A stretch of DNA of 64,000 nucleotides, from assembly GCF_013266735.1 (NCBI RefSeq), contig NZ_JABSNU010000012.1:62001-126000 (forward strand), written 5' to 3'. A program made the translations under genes and the position numbers. Below, one piece after another: positions 17,614-26,599 of this stretch (positions are counted from its first letter, which is position 1; each line of letters begins with the position of its first letter). Under the pieces are notes generated by a model that saw only the letters and a program-made list of their open reading frames with translations, was not told the DNA's origin and ran no database searches. This DNA comes from Pedobacter foliorum. Lineage in GTDB: Bacteria > Bacteroidota > Bacteroidia > Sphingobacteriales > Sphingobacteriaceae.

Positions 17614-20600
17614 TTAAAAATTAAGGTTTAAACCAAAAGAAAAGGTTTTCTGGAATGGATAGACCTTACCATCGAGTCCTTCTGGATCCAGATTTGCTTT
17701 AATGTGAGACACATCAAATACGTTCTCTGCACTGAAGTAAATACGCAGTTTATCCAACTTAATCCTATTAGTTAAGGCCTTAGGCAGTGTATAACCAACT
17801 GTTAGGTTTTTTAATCTTAGGTAAGAAGCATCCTGCAAGTATTTCGTTTGCGGATTTCCAAGTTCAGTTGCATCTTCTGCGATATAAGCCTTAACGCGTG
17901 GAAAGTAAGCATCAGGAGTTTCAGGAGTCCAATGATCAAGATTATGAACCTGAACATTAGCCCATGGCTGTGCATAAACACCCCAAAAATAATGGTTACT
18001 CGGTCCGGGATACCAATCTCTTTTGCCCACACCCTGGAAAAATACCCTCACATCAAATCCTTTCCAACCTGCGTTCAAGTCTACTCCATATTGATACCTT
18101 GCCCTATCATTACCAATGATTTTCTGATCTCCATGATCGGCAAGTGTATTTTTACCTTTGTCAACTTTACCATCACCATTCAGGTCCTTAAATTTCAAAT
18201 CACCCACATCAAATTTATATCCTGTATCATCAGCACCAACAGCTGTTTGGTCGGCGTGATTAGCAAGCTCTTCTTTGTTCTGGAAAAAACCTTCTGTTTC
18301 TAAGCCCCAAATCTCTCCAATTTCTCTACCAACATAATAATCAGATAATAAACCATTTGGATTATCAAATCGGGTAATGTATGAACGACTATCCCCCATA
18401 TTAAACCCTATGTTATAGTAAAATTGGCTTTCGGCCAGCATAAATCCATCTTTCCATCCCAATCTTATCTCCCAGCCTTTTGTTTTCAAATCAGCAGCAT
18501 TTATTTTTGGTTCGCTAACTCCAAAAGGACCAGGCAAGGTTTTACCTTTTGTAAGCATACCCTCAGTGTAGCGGGTATAAGCATCAAAACTCAGATCAAG
18601 ACGATTTTTGAGGAAGCTTAAGTCGCCCCCAAAATTAATTGTTGATACCTTTTCCCAGGTTAAACTTGGCGCAACGGCTCCTGGAGGCAGCACTTGAATA
18701 GGTCTTTTACCATCAAGAATCTGATCGACCTGTCCTGATGCCATAGAAGGAATGTATAAATATGAATCCACATCCTGGTTACCCAGCGAGCCATAAGATG
18801 CACGCAGTTTTAATAAATCAAGTCCAATGGTTTCTGCTATTGGTTTAAAGAATTTTTCACCCGTTACTACCCATGCAGCTGAAGCTGACGGAAAGAATCC
18901 CCAACGGTCATTGCTTGGGAAACGTGAAGTACCATCATAGCGGCCATTTAATTCCAGAATATATTTATTATCAAAAATGTAATTCAGGCGATAAAACCAA
19001 CCTCTTACTGCCCAATCATCAATTCTCTCACTCCCTGTCATATCACCTGTGGCCAAAGAGATGGATGGCAGAGTATTACTGATCAACCCTTTGCGATTAA
19101 CCGAATTAGAGGTTCTATATCTATATTCCTGATTAAAACCTGCTAATACTTGCAAATAATGTTTTGATCCAAAAGTTTTATGAAAATCTGTATAGATGTT
19201 ATAAATATTATGCCTTACAAGCTTGGTATCGTTTTGAGCCCATGTTGGGTTTGAACCACTGTAACTCACTGCAGAATTAGGCCCTGTTTTATAAGCAACC
19301 GGTACATCATACGACCTACCTGCAGTATCTATCCTTCTAAAAGTAGCATCTGCCTTTAAGTCCCATATATCCTTTACCAGTTCAGCTTTGGCATTAAACG
19401 TTGTTTGAAAATTATTGCTTCTGGTTACACTGCGGCCACCACTTTGCAATCTTCCCAATAGCGCAGCCCCGGTTGAGGTCCAGCTTCCATCAGGGTTCTT
19501 GGGAACATCAAGTGAGCTTTGTCTGTTAACATTATGAAAAAAGCCTTCGCCACCATAAACCGATTCATCATAAGTGCTAGACATAAAAGACGTATTATTA
19601 CCAAGAGTTAACCAGTTTCTAAGTTTGTAGTCTGCTTTTGCTCTTAAATTATACCTATCATAGTTATCGTTACCATAACGCAACATACCTTCATTTCTAA
19701 AATATTCGCCTGAAGTATAGTAGCTTAATTTTTCGTCTCTTTTAGCTATACTGAAATTTGCGCTATAACTTGGGGCAGTATTGTGATAAACCTCGTTCAT
19801 CCAGTTTGTAGACCCATAGTATGCCCATGCGTTAGGATCTGTTGGCGATATAATTACAGCAGGAAGAGAAGGATTTTCAGAACGCTGTCTAGCGTACTCT
19901 CTCACATTCTCCGGAAACAAGTTGTATAGCGGATAAGCAGCATCATGCTTAAACTCCATAGTTTTAAGTGGGTCGGTTACAATTTCAGGAACCTTACCCA
20001 AGGTACGTACGGCGTAATAAGTATTGGCCGAAACCTTTAAATCATTACTCTTAGCTGTTTTTGTGGTAATCAAGACTACCCCAAAAGCCCCCCTGGCTCC
20101 ATAAATTGCAGCTGAAGCCGCATCCTTTAAGGTTGATACACTTTCTATATCGTTAGGGTTCAAAGCCATTAATTCATCGGCTGTAAAAGGCACGTTATCA
20201 ACCAAAATATAAGGTGATCCGCCGTTTAACGATGTATAACCCCTTAAATTAAAAGTTGGCGCTTTATTAACCTGCCCACTTGAAATGGTTATATTAAGAT
20301 TTGGAATTAGTCCTTGTAAACCAGCCCCTACACTTGAGAAAGGCCTATTTTCGATTTCTTTACTTGTTATGCCGTCAACTGCACCACTTAAATTTATTTT
20401 TTTCTGCGTGCCATAACCAACAACAACAACTTCATTTAAAATCTTCTGATCGTCTTTTAAAACGACATTAATCTGTTGCTGTGTACCTACAACAACTTCC
20501 TGAGTGGTTAAACCCATATAAGAAAACACTAAAACATCAGCCGAAGATGCAGTATTAAGTTCATAAGCCCCACTTGCATCAGTAGTTACAGAAGTAGTGG

Positions 20601-21051
20601 TTCCTTTAATCTGTACGGTTACCCCCGGTAATGGTATGCCAACCTCATCAGTTACTTTTCCTTTGATCAATTGTTTCTCGCCCGACAACTCATTTCTCTT
20701 CCTGAAGATCACAATATTATGATCAATCTCGCGATATGAAAATGGTGTTTGATCCAGTAAATGCATCAGCACCTCAGTTATCGGCTCATTGGATACATCA
20801 AGTACCAATCCCTTTACTTTACGTAATTCGTTGTTATTATAAGAAAAATCTAGCTTGCTTGTTTTACTGATTTTCTCAATTGCTCTTTCTAATGATTCGC
20901 CTTTAAGGTTGAGAGTTACCCTTACATCTTTAAGATTTTGGCTAAAAACAGTTTCTGCTAAAAGGGTTCCGGCAGAAGTAAGTAAAGTAGCAAACACTAT
21001 TAATCCTACCTTCATTATCTTAAGAATTAGTGTAGTAATGTTTTTTTTCAT
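17614..21051 (-). CDS. SusC/RagA TonB-dependent transporter with STN signalling domain
   Basis: The outer-membrane TonB-dependent importer partner of the SusD downstream. In the 1145-residue product a signal peptide is followed by an STN (secretin/TonB short N-terminal) domain at about residues 38-115 (LERAIEKISKTSKLDFSY), a carboxypeptidase-regulatory-like beta domain at about 130-210, the TonB-box/SusC hallmark NEVVVVGYGTQKK, a plug (PYILVDNVPF, then SVSTLKDAASAAIYGARGA) and a large barrel ending in FGLNLNF. A GTG 33 bases upstream is in frame, but the ATG at 21051 begins the signal peptide. The STN domain is what contacts FecR, encoded next upstream, so the receptor is expected to signal to the ECF sigma factor. 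Confidence 0.95.
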   Translation of the reverse strand: MKKNITTLILKIMKVGLIVFATLLTSAGTLLAETVFSQNLKDVRVTLNLKGESLERAIEKISKTSKLDFSYNNNELRKVKGLVLDVSNEPITEVLMHLLDQTPFSYREIDHNIVIFRKRNELSGEKQLIKGKVTDEVGIPLPGVTVQIKGTTTSVTTDASGAYELNTASSADVLVFSYMGLTTQEVVVGTQQQINVVLKDDQKILNEVVVVGYGTQKKINLSGAVDGITSKEIENRPFSSVGAGLQGLIPNLNITISSGQVNKAPTFNLRGYTSLNGGSPYILVDNVPFTADELMALNPNDIESVSTLKDAASAAIYGARGAFGVVLITTKTAKSNDLKVSANTYYAVRTLGKVPEIVTDPLKTMEFKHDAAYPLYNLFPENVREYARQRSENPSLPAVIISPTDPNAWAYYGSTNWMNEVYHNTAPSYSANFSIAKRDEKLSYYTSGEYFRNEGMLRYGNDNYDRYNLRAKADYKLRNWLTLGNNTSFMSSTYDESVYGGEGFFHNVNRQSSLDVPKNPDGSWTSTGAALLGRLQSGGRSVTRSNNFQTTFNAKAELVKDIWDLKADATFRRIDTAGRSYDVPVAYKTGPNSAVSYSGSNPTWAQNDTKLVRHNIYNIYTDFHKTFGSKHYLQVLAGFNQEYRYRTSNSVNRKGLISNTLPSISLATGDMTGSERIDDWAVRGWFYRLNYIFDNKYILELNGRYDGTSRFPSNDRWGFFPSASAAWVVTGEKFFKPIAETIGLDLLKLRASYGSLGNQDVDSYLYIPSMASGQVDQILDGKRPIQVLPPGAVAPSLTWEKVSTINFGGDLSFLKNRLDLSFDAYTRYTEGMLTKGKTLPGPFGVSEPKINAADLKTKGWEIRLGWKDGFMLAESQFYYNIGFNMGDSRSYITRFDNPNGLLSDYYVGREIGEIWGLETEGFFQNKEELANHADQTAVGADDTGYKFDVGDLKFKDLNGDGKVDKGKNTLADHGDQKIIGNDRARYQYGVDLNAGWKGFDVRVFFQGVGKRDWYPGPSNHYFWGVYAQPWANVQVHNLDHWTPETPDAYFPRVKAYIAEDATELGNPQTKYLQDASYLRLKNLTVGYTLPKALTNRIKLDKLRIYFSAENVFDVSHIKANLDPEGLDGKVYPFQKTFSFGLNLNF

Positions 21052-21137
21052 ATTTTTAATCGTTTTATAGTTTAAATGAAACACAAAACAGCCATACGGA
21101 AGATTTTTCGACGAACTACCCGCATGCTGTACATTTA

Positions 21138-21167
21138 GATCAGTATCTGCTCCAACAGGTACTGATC
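21138..21167 (+). terminator. hairpin in the fecR-susC gap, T-run on the plus strand
   Basis: Twelve-base arms 21138-21149 and 21156-21167 pair with one G-U, around a 6-base loop. The T-run (ATTATTTTTTTT) follows on the plus strand, so as a terminator it faces transcription antisense to the operon. On the minus strand it is a stem without a good T-tail, and could act as a processing or stability element between fecR and susC. Confidence 0.5.
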
Positions 21168-21182
21168 ATTATTTTTTTTGGC

Positions 21183-22091
21183 CTAATTACATCCGTTTCC
21201 TGCTATCAGTACCTCCTTTTCTTTAATTTCATAAGTAACTCCTTGTATCAATGCCAACACGTTTAGAGTTTCCTTTAAACTTTGCCTGGCATTTAAGTTG
21301 AACGTATTCTGACAATTTTTAAACAACTCCTTATTATAGTCTATTTTAACGCCATATGCGTTTTCGATAGCAAGAACAGCCTCTTCAAAATAAACCCCAT
21401 TTAAATTTAATTTGCCATCGTTCCATTGAGTTTTCTCAATAGCTTTAGTATTTAATGTTTGTGGTTTTCGGGTAACTTTATTATACACCACCTCTTGGTT
21501 AGGTGTAAGTACACTTATCTGCTTTTTATTATCCCTAACCGCTACCTTTCCTGTTACAACAGATACAGAAGCTGTTGAAAGACTCTTATAGGATTTAACG
21601 ACAAAGGATGTTCCCAGAACAAATGTTTTAAGTGTAGGCGCTTCAACAATAAATGGTACCTTTTCATTATGAACCACCTTAAAAAAGCCCTCTCCATCAA
21701 CAAGGTAAACGATCCTTTTTGCTCCAAACTTTTTAGGATATTTAAGGGTACTGGCAGCATTTAGCCACACAGTTGACCCATCTGGCAGAGTAACCAATTT
21801 GGTTTGTCCCTGAGGCACAGTTATAGTAACAAAATCACTGGAATTGTAATAAAACAGAACGCCTGCTGAGAGTAACACAAAGCTAATAGCAGCAGCCATT
21901 GCCATCATCAATTTCTTTCTGGCAGCACCTTGCTTATTTGCAGACTTTGCATTATGCAAATGCCTACTTTCAGTAATGCGCCCAAGCATTTCCTTGCGCA
22001 ACTGATCTTTGTCATTCTCATCCCCAAAAAATTCTGAAGGATTAGAAATACCAAATTCTTTATAGATATCTTCTTTATTCTTTTCGTCCAT
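21183..22091 (-). CDS. FecR-family anti-sigma factor
   Basis: A 302-residue inner-membrane regulator. An N-terminal cytosolic part (about 1-65) is followed by one transmembrane helix (about 66-85, MMAMAAAISFVLLSAGVLFYY), then the periplasmic FecR domain (VPQGQTKLVTLPDGSTVWLNAASTL region) and a C-terminal DUF4974-like module that resembles an STN fold (GVYFEEAVLAIENAYGVKIDYN). It holds or activates the ECF sigma factor encoded upstream in response to the STN domain of the SusC downstream. The 327-base gap to the sigma gene has its own structure (see below), so it may have a separate promoter or a regulated leader. Confidence 0.92.
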   Translation of the reverse strand: MDEKNKEDIYKEFGISNPSEFFGDENDKDQLRKEMLGRITESRHLHNAKSANKQGAARKKLMMAMAAAISFVLLSAGVLFYYNSSDFVTITVPQGQTKLVTLPDGSTVWLNAASTLKYPKKFGAKRIVYLVDGEGFFKVVHNEKVPFIVEAPTLKTFVLGTSFVVKSYKSLSTASVSVVTGKVAVRDNKKQISVLTPNQEVVYNKVTRKPQTLNTKAIEKTQWNDGKLNLNGVYFEEAVLAIENAYGVKIDYNKELFKNCQNTFNLNARQSLKETLNVLALIQGVTYEIKEKEVLIAGNGCN

Positions 22092-22418
22092 TCTAAGTAC
22101 ATAACGAACTAGGGTTAAAGAGGTACTATCCTAAAATAAAATATTTTTCTAAATCGCCTCTGAACCGGGTCGGTACCGGATGTATACCCAGTCGGGAATA
22201 CTGAGGGGCTAATGAGGCTTTTCTCAGGCTCTCCTCAGGCCTAAGCTTATCAAAACGCCTGAGAAGCCCCTGCCAAATACCTGCTAAAACCCTCAGCGAT
22301 ATGCCTAAGGTACACAGCCGATATCAGCTTAATTTTGAAATAAATAAGCAAAGTTTTCACCTACGTTAGGGTAACGAAAGTTCAGTTAAAAGAAGGCGAT
22401 TAATCGGGATAAAATAAC
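22092..22418. other. structured leader between the ECF sigma gene and fecR
   Basis: No gene here. The stretch 22150-22330 is visibly richer in G and C than its surroundings and holds nested inverted repeats: CTGAGGG (22201-22207) with CCCTCAG (22290-22296), and TTCTCAGGC (22221-22229) with GCCTGAGAA (22257-22265). A second copy CTCAGGC (22234-22240) could compete for the same right arm. The word GCCTAAG recurs at 22239 and 22303. It looks like a folded RNA leader or a degenerate intergenic repeat. Confidence 0.5.
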
Positions 22419-22970
22419 TTAACGATGAACTATAAAATCACATTTTGCCCTAAGTCTTTTAAGCGCACTTGTGATTTGATTTTTTACAGTTTGAGAAGAA
22501 ATAGATAATTTATCTGCTATTTCATTAACTGAAAGCTGCTCTTCTCTACTCATTAAAAATACCTGCCTCATTCCAATTGGCATATCTTGAATTTCCAATT
22601 GTAGTTGATGAGCCAGATCCTTAGAAACAAGTTGTTCAAACACGTCATTTTCAGCAAAAGAATGAGTCTTTACTGCTTCATCATCATGTTTTATACGCAG
22701 AGTTTGCCTGCGGTTAAGATCGGTAAGTTTATTTTTAAGGATGATATAAATATATCCAATAAATGTAGTGGTGATGCGAATTGAATGACGCTTAATCCAA
22801 ATGAGCATGAACAGATCATGTACTACATCTTTGGCCTCGTCTCTATTATTTAACTTTTTACAGGCAATGGCATAAACCAAATCCCAATAACGCGCATAAA
22901 TTTCATTAAATGCGTCATCACTATCCTCCTTTAGTAAATCCAATAAAGCTAAATCAGTCAGGCCCTTCAA
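22419..22970 (-). CDS. ECF (sigma-70 family, FecI/RpoE-like) RNA polymerase sigma factor
   Basis: The 183-residue protein contains sigma region 2 (FNEIYARYWDLVYAIACKK, then DEAKDVVHDLFMLIW, about residues 18-60) and sigma region 4 with its helix-turn-helix (LSVNEIADKLSISSQTVKNQ, about 140-160). This is the Bacteroidota ECF type found with FecR and SusC. It should direct transcription of its own fecR-susC-susD locus once FecR is triggered by the loaded receptor. A TACTTTTG box lies on the minus strand 54 bases upstream of the start, suggesting that the sigma gene itself uses the housekeeping sigma factor. Confidence 0.93.
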   Translation of the reverse strand: MKGLTDLALLDLLKEDSDDAFNEIYARYWDLVYAIACKKLNNRDEAKDVVHDLFMLIWIKRHSIRITTTFIGYIYIILKNKLTDLNRRQTLRIKHDDEAVKTHSFAENDVFEQLVSKDLAHQLQLEIQDMPIGMRQVFLMSREEQLSVNEIADKLSISSQTVKNQITSALKRLRAKCDFIVHR

Positions 22971-23023
22971 AAGATGTTGGTTGTTAAAATTGTTTGGTCA
23001 TCACAATGTATTAAAAATTTCCA

Positions 23024-23031
23024 CAAAAGTA
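23024..23031 (-). promoter_or_regulatory. -7 promoter box for the ECF sigma gene
   Basis: Reads TACTTTTG on the minus strand, a perfect TAnnTTTG match 54 bases upstream of the sigma start. No clear -33 TTG is seen at the expected spacing. Confidence 0.45.
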
Positions 23032-23107
23032 GAACTATAAAAAAACTTACAGACTAACAGTACGTTAACTTTTTATTAACTTATAAAGATTATAAAAATA
23101 TGCTCCC

Positions 23108-23290
23108 TACTTTTGAATTAGCAAAATTCTTAAGCTAAATCGAATGTGCTCAAACTTAGATTTATTATCCTTCCAAAGGACAAAGACCACCCCTATTATC
23201 CTATTTAAATTAATTCTAAATAAATTTGTTTCTATAGTATAGAGATATTACTTTTGCGGCCAGTTAGAATTAATCTAAATAAATCGAATG
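23108..23290 (+). promoter_or_regulatory. promoter and operator region of the siderophore receptor gene
   Basis: Main promoter: -33 TTTG at 23225-23228 and -7 TACTTTTG at 23249-23256, with 20 bases between; transcription would start near 23262. The 11-base word TCTAAATAAAT occurs twice, at 23215-23225 (touching the -33) and 23274-23284 (just past the start site). The second lies in TTAGA-N5-TCTAA, an inverted repeat. These are good places for a Fur-like repressor; that the regulator is Fur is inferred from the downstream gene. A second TACTTTTG (23108-23115) and the word TAAATCGAATG (23136-23146, again at 23280-23290 over the gene start) suggest a partly duplicated leader. The rest of the 22971-23287 gap shows nothing else. 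Confidence 0.65.
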
Positions 23291-25738
23291 AAACACTTAT
23301 ACAAATTACTTATTCTTACAACTTTCATCTTCTCAGGCATTGCTGCTTCTGCTCAATTGGCATCCGCACCTGCAAGAGGAACTATAAATGGTAAAATAAA
23401 AACCAACGATGGAAAACCTGCAGCTTATGTAAGCGTTCAAATTGTTGAGAATAACAAAAAAACAGCATCTGATGAAGACGGTAATTTTAGCTTTAACAAT
23501 TTAAAAACTGGCGAATACACACTTAAAACTTCTTATGTAGGTTTACAAGTACAAACTCAAAAAGTATCAGTTACTGAAGGACAAAGTACAACAGTTGAAT
23601 TTACTTTATCTGAAAATTCTGCTCAGTTAGATGAAGTATCTATTAATGGATATAGAACACCTAATGAAAAACCGGTAAGCGTTGGAAAAATTGCTATTGC
23701 GCCTAGAGACCTGCCTCAATCTGTTCAGATTATTGGTGCTCAGGTCATTGCAGATCAGCAAGCTAATCGTTTAAGTGATATCATGAAAAACGTAAACGGT
23801 GTTGCTTTAGGTGCTAACCGTGGATCTGTTGGTGATAACTTTTATGCTAGAGGATACAGCCTTGGTGCAAACAATATTTTCAAAAATGGTGTAAGAACTT
23901 CTATAGGTGGATTTCCAGAAGCAAGTACATTAGAATCTGTAGAGGTTTTAAAAGGTAGTGCGGCATTACTTTATGGTGGCGTAAGCGGTGGTGCTGTAGT
24001 TAATATGGTAACCAAAAAGCCTAAATTTGAATACGGTGGCGAGGCTTCTATGCGTGTTGGAAGTTATGATCTATATAAGCCAACTGTTGATGTTTATGGT
24101 CCTATTTCTCAAAAGGTTGCATTTCGTTTAATCAGCACTTATGAGACTGCTGGAAGTTATAGAGACCATGTTGACTCTAAAAGATTCTATGTAAATCCAT
24201 CACTATTATATAAAATAAGTGATAAAACTGATATCCTTTTACAAGGTGATTACTTGAAAAGTGACTTTACCCCTGATTTTGGTATAGGTACAGTTGGTAA
24301 CAAAGTATCTCCACTTGGCAGAAACGTTTTCCTTAATACACTTTGGGCTTATAACAAAACTAACACGGCTTCTGCGCAAGCTGCCTTAAATCATCAATTA
24401 AATGACAACTGGAAGTTGAATGTTTCTGCTTCATTACAGTCTTACAATAGAAATTACTTTTCTGCAGAACGTCCATTTGCTGATGCTGCTGGAATAGCTA
24501 AGCGTGATTTAACACGTTCAAAAACAGAAGAATTCACTTATAACCAACAAGTAAATTTAACAGGTAAATTTAAAACCGCTGGCATAGAGCACACCCTACT
24601 AGTTGGAGTTGATGCTGATCAATCAAATGTTACAAGTGGAAATTTCATCTACCCAGGAAATAATAACGCAACTTCCTACAGCTATGGTAACATCAACCTG
24701 CTTGATCCATCTACTTATAACACAAGAAGTGATATCCCTGAAACTGTTTTAAAAGCGAATACAAAAGCACCTATCTATCGTTTTGGTGGATTTGTTCAGG
24801 ACATGATTGCGTTAACGGATCAGTTTAAAGTTTTGGCCGGTGTTCGCTGGACATACCAAAAAACTCCTGCAACAACTACAACTTCAGTTGCAGATGGTTC
24901 AATGACTAAAGGTGCAACTGGTACTTCAGACAAAGCTTTCTCTCCTAAATTGGGATTAATTTACCAACCTATCAAAACTACATCTCTCTATGCAAGCTAT
25001 GCTAGCAACTTCATTCCAAATACTGGAACAGATATCTATAAGGCTCCTCTTGGTGCTTCAATTGTTGACCAATACGAAGCAGGCGTAAAAAATGACTTCT
25101 TAGACGGACGACTTTCTGCAAATATTACCTTGTACAGAATTAACAACAATAAATTTGCTCAACAAGCACTTGTAGACGCAAATGGAAATGTAAATGCTGA
25201 TGCAACCATTAAAGAATTCTCTGGGAAAACAGCAAGTGATGGTCTTGAAGTTGACATTACAGCAACCTTGGTTAAGGGACTTAACTTCATAGCAGGATAT
25301 AGCTATAACTATATGCGCTATACTTCAACTTTAGATAAGCAGACATTAACAAAACCAGACGGCACAAAATTTGACGTTGGTGGTATTGTTGAAGGAGAGC
25401 GTCTTGTTGGAACAACCAAAAGCACAGCAAATGCTAGTTTATTCTATACCTTTAGTGAAGGTGCTGTTAAAGGATTAAAACTTGGAGCTTCTGCTTTCTA
25501 TACAGGAGACCGTAATGGTGGTAGAAATACAAACAAATTAGGAACTTCTAGTGGTATCATCCCAGTTAAAGCTTTTACTACTGTTGATTTCTCTGCAGGT
25601 TATGCCTACAAAAGATTCACTATTCTTGGTAAATTATCTAACATAACTAATGAATTGAATTACTATATACATGAGAACTATAGTGTTAATCCAATTCCTC
25701 CAAGACAATTTGTTACTACGCTTAGCTACAGATTCTAA
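23288..25738 (+). CDS. TonB-dependent siderophore-type receptor
   Basis: An 816-residue outer-membrane receptor. After the signal peptide (about 22 residues) comes a carboxypeptidase-regulatory-like beta domain (about 30-110, GKPAAYVSVQIVENNKKT), then the plug with siderophore-receptor features (RDLPQSVQIIGAQVIADQ, YARGYSLGANNIFKNGV, LLYGGVSGGAVVNMVTKKP) and a barrel ending in FVTTLSYRF. Unlike the SusC upstream it has no STN domain and no SusD partner, so it is expected to be controlled by iron rather than by a sigma/anti-sigma pair. The promoter with repeated AT-rich operator-like words supports this. A perfect hairpin terminator follows within 11 bases of the stop. The actual siderophore is unknown. 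Confidence 0.92.
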   Translation: MKHLYKLLILTTFIFSGIAASAQLASAPARGTINGKIKTNDGKPAAYVSVQIVENNKKTASDEDGNFSFNNLKTGEYTLKTSYVGLQVQTQKVSVTEGQSTTVEFTLSENSAQLDEVSINGYRTPNEKPVSVGKIAIAPRDLPQSVQIIGAQVIADQQANRLSDIMKNVNGVALGANRGSVGDNFYARGYSLGANNIFKNGVRTSIGGFPEASTLESVEVLKGSAALLYGGVSGGAVVNMVTKKPKFEYGGEASMRVGSYDLYKPTVDVYGPISQKVAFRLISTYETAGSYRDHVDSKRFYVNPSLLYKISDKTDILLQGDYLKSDFTPDFGIGTVGNKVSPLGRNVFLNTLWAYNKTNTASAQAALNHQLNDNWKLNVSASLQSYNRNYFSAERPFADAAGIAKRDLTRSKTEEFTYNQQVNLTGKFKTAGIEHTLLVGVDADQSNVTSGNFIYPGNNNATSYSYGNINLLDPSTYNTRSDIPETVLKANTKAPIYRFGGFVQDMIALTDQFKVLAGVRWTYQKTPATTTTSVADGSMTKGATGTSDKAFSPKLGLIYQPIKTTSLYASYASNFIPNTGTDIYKAPLGASIVDQYEAGVKNDFLDGRLSANITLYRINNNKFAQQALVDANGNVNADATIKEFSGKTASDGLEVDITATLVKGLNFIAGYSYNYMRYTSTLDKQTLTKPDGTKFDVGGIVEGERLVGTTKSTANASLFYTFSEGAVKGLKLGASAFYTGDRNGGRNTNKLGTSSGIIPVKAFTTVDFSAGYAYKRFTILGKLSNITNELNYYIHENYSVNPIPPRQFVTTLSYRF

Positions 25739-25748
25739 GTATCTATTT

Positions 25749-25796
25749 CAATATAAACGAAAAAGGCGCCGTAGGGCGCCTTTTTCGTTTATATTG
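25749..25796 (+). terminator. 22-bp perfect hairpin terminator after the receptor gene
   Basis: Arms 25749-25770 and 25775-25796 are perfect reverse complements with a 4-base loop (GTAG). The GGCGCC core with TTTTT on its 3' side is a strong intrinsic terminator; the CAP gene begins only 28 bases later. Confidence 0.9.
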
Positions 25797-25823
25797 GCCT
25801 GGCTTTTGCTATCCTCTGCCATC

Positions 25824-26516
25824 ATGAAACTGTTATCAATATCTATCCTATTTCTATTTTCATTTTTTACACCTACTACAGTAAAAAATACGTCTGACTA
25901 CTATGAATGGTCAAGAGAAGAATTAAAAATGGCCAACACTGCAGGCAACGCCAGTTATCTGACAGGTGAAGAAAAAGACCTGGTCATCTATATGAATCTG
26001 GCTCGTATGGACGGAGAGAAGTTCTTTAACACTTATTTCCAAGACTTTGTAGACGATTACAACAAAAAAGTAATGAAATACAGCAACTACAATGAACTTA
26101 AAATAAGTAGAAACGATAAATATTACAGAAGTCTGGAACAACAGATAAGTGCTATAAAAGATCTTCCTATGCTTTGGCCTGATCAGGCGTTATCTGTAGT
26201 GGCCAGACAACACGCCAGAGATATGAACCGTAATAATTTTACCGGTCATAAATCAAGTGACGGAAGATCAGTTAAAGACAGGATTTCAAAAATATACCCT
26301 AAAAGATCAAATGGCGAAAACCTTGCCTTTGGATTTTCCAGTGGTCTCGAAAACATTTGTATGTTATTACTAGACAAAGGAGTTCCGGATCTTGGACATA
26401 GGAAAATAATTCTGGGCGACTCTTATGGACTTAACTATGTTGGGTTAAGTATTCAACCACATAGGAAATTTGGTTATTCTGCCGTAATCGATTTTGTTTC
26501 CTTGCCACAGCAATAA
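25824..26516 (+). CDS. secreted CAP-domain (SCP/PR-1-like) protein
   Basis: The 230-residue product starts with a hydrophobic signal sequence (MKLLSISILFLFSFFTP) and has a CAP domain in the second half: ALSVVARQHARDMNRNNFTGH, then the short GENLAFG motif and LGHRKIILG, with the conserved His/Glu positions. CAP proteins are extracytoplasmic; in bacteria their activity is mostly unknown. The frame is open upstream to 25671, but that part runs back through the terminator and into the receptor gene, so the ATG at 25824 is chosen. No promoter is obvious in the 28 bases after the terminator. Confidence 0.85.
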   Translation: MKLLSISILFLFSFFTPTTVKNTSDYYEWSREELKMANTAGNASYLTGEEKDLVIYMNLARMDGEKFFNTYFQDFVDDYNKKVMKYSNYNELKISRNDKYYRSLEQQISAIKDLPMLWPDQALSVVARQHARDMNRNNFTGHKSSDGRSVKDRISKIYPKRSNGENLAFGFSSGLENICMLLLDKGVPDLGHRKIILGDSYGLNYVGLSIQPHRKFGYSAVIDFVSLPQQ

Positions 26517-26599
26517 ATTCATAAAAGAATGTATCATTAATTTATTATTAACAATTCGTTTTCAAAATACTTAAATTTACGGCTTCTAATTAAGGACAG

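Noticed and set aside
20855..21084. GTG at 21084 as the start of SusC, and an open frame on the opposite strand
   Set aside because: The first eleven codons from the GTG are not signal-peptide-like, and the ATG at 21051 begins a normal one. The opposite-strand frame is only a shadow of the STN domain coding.
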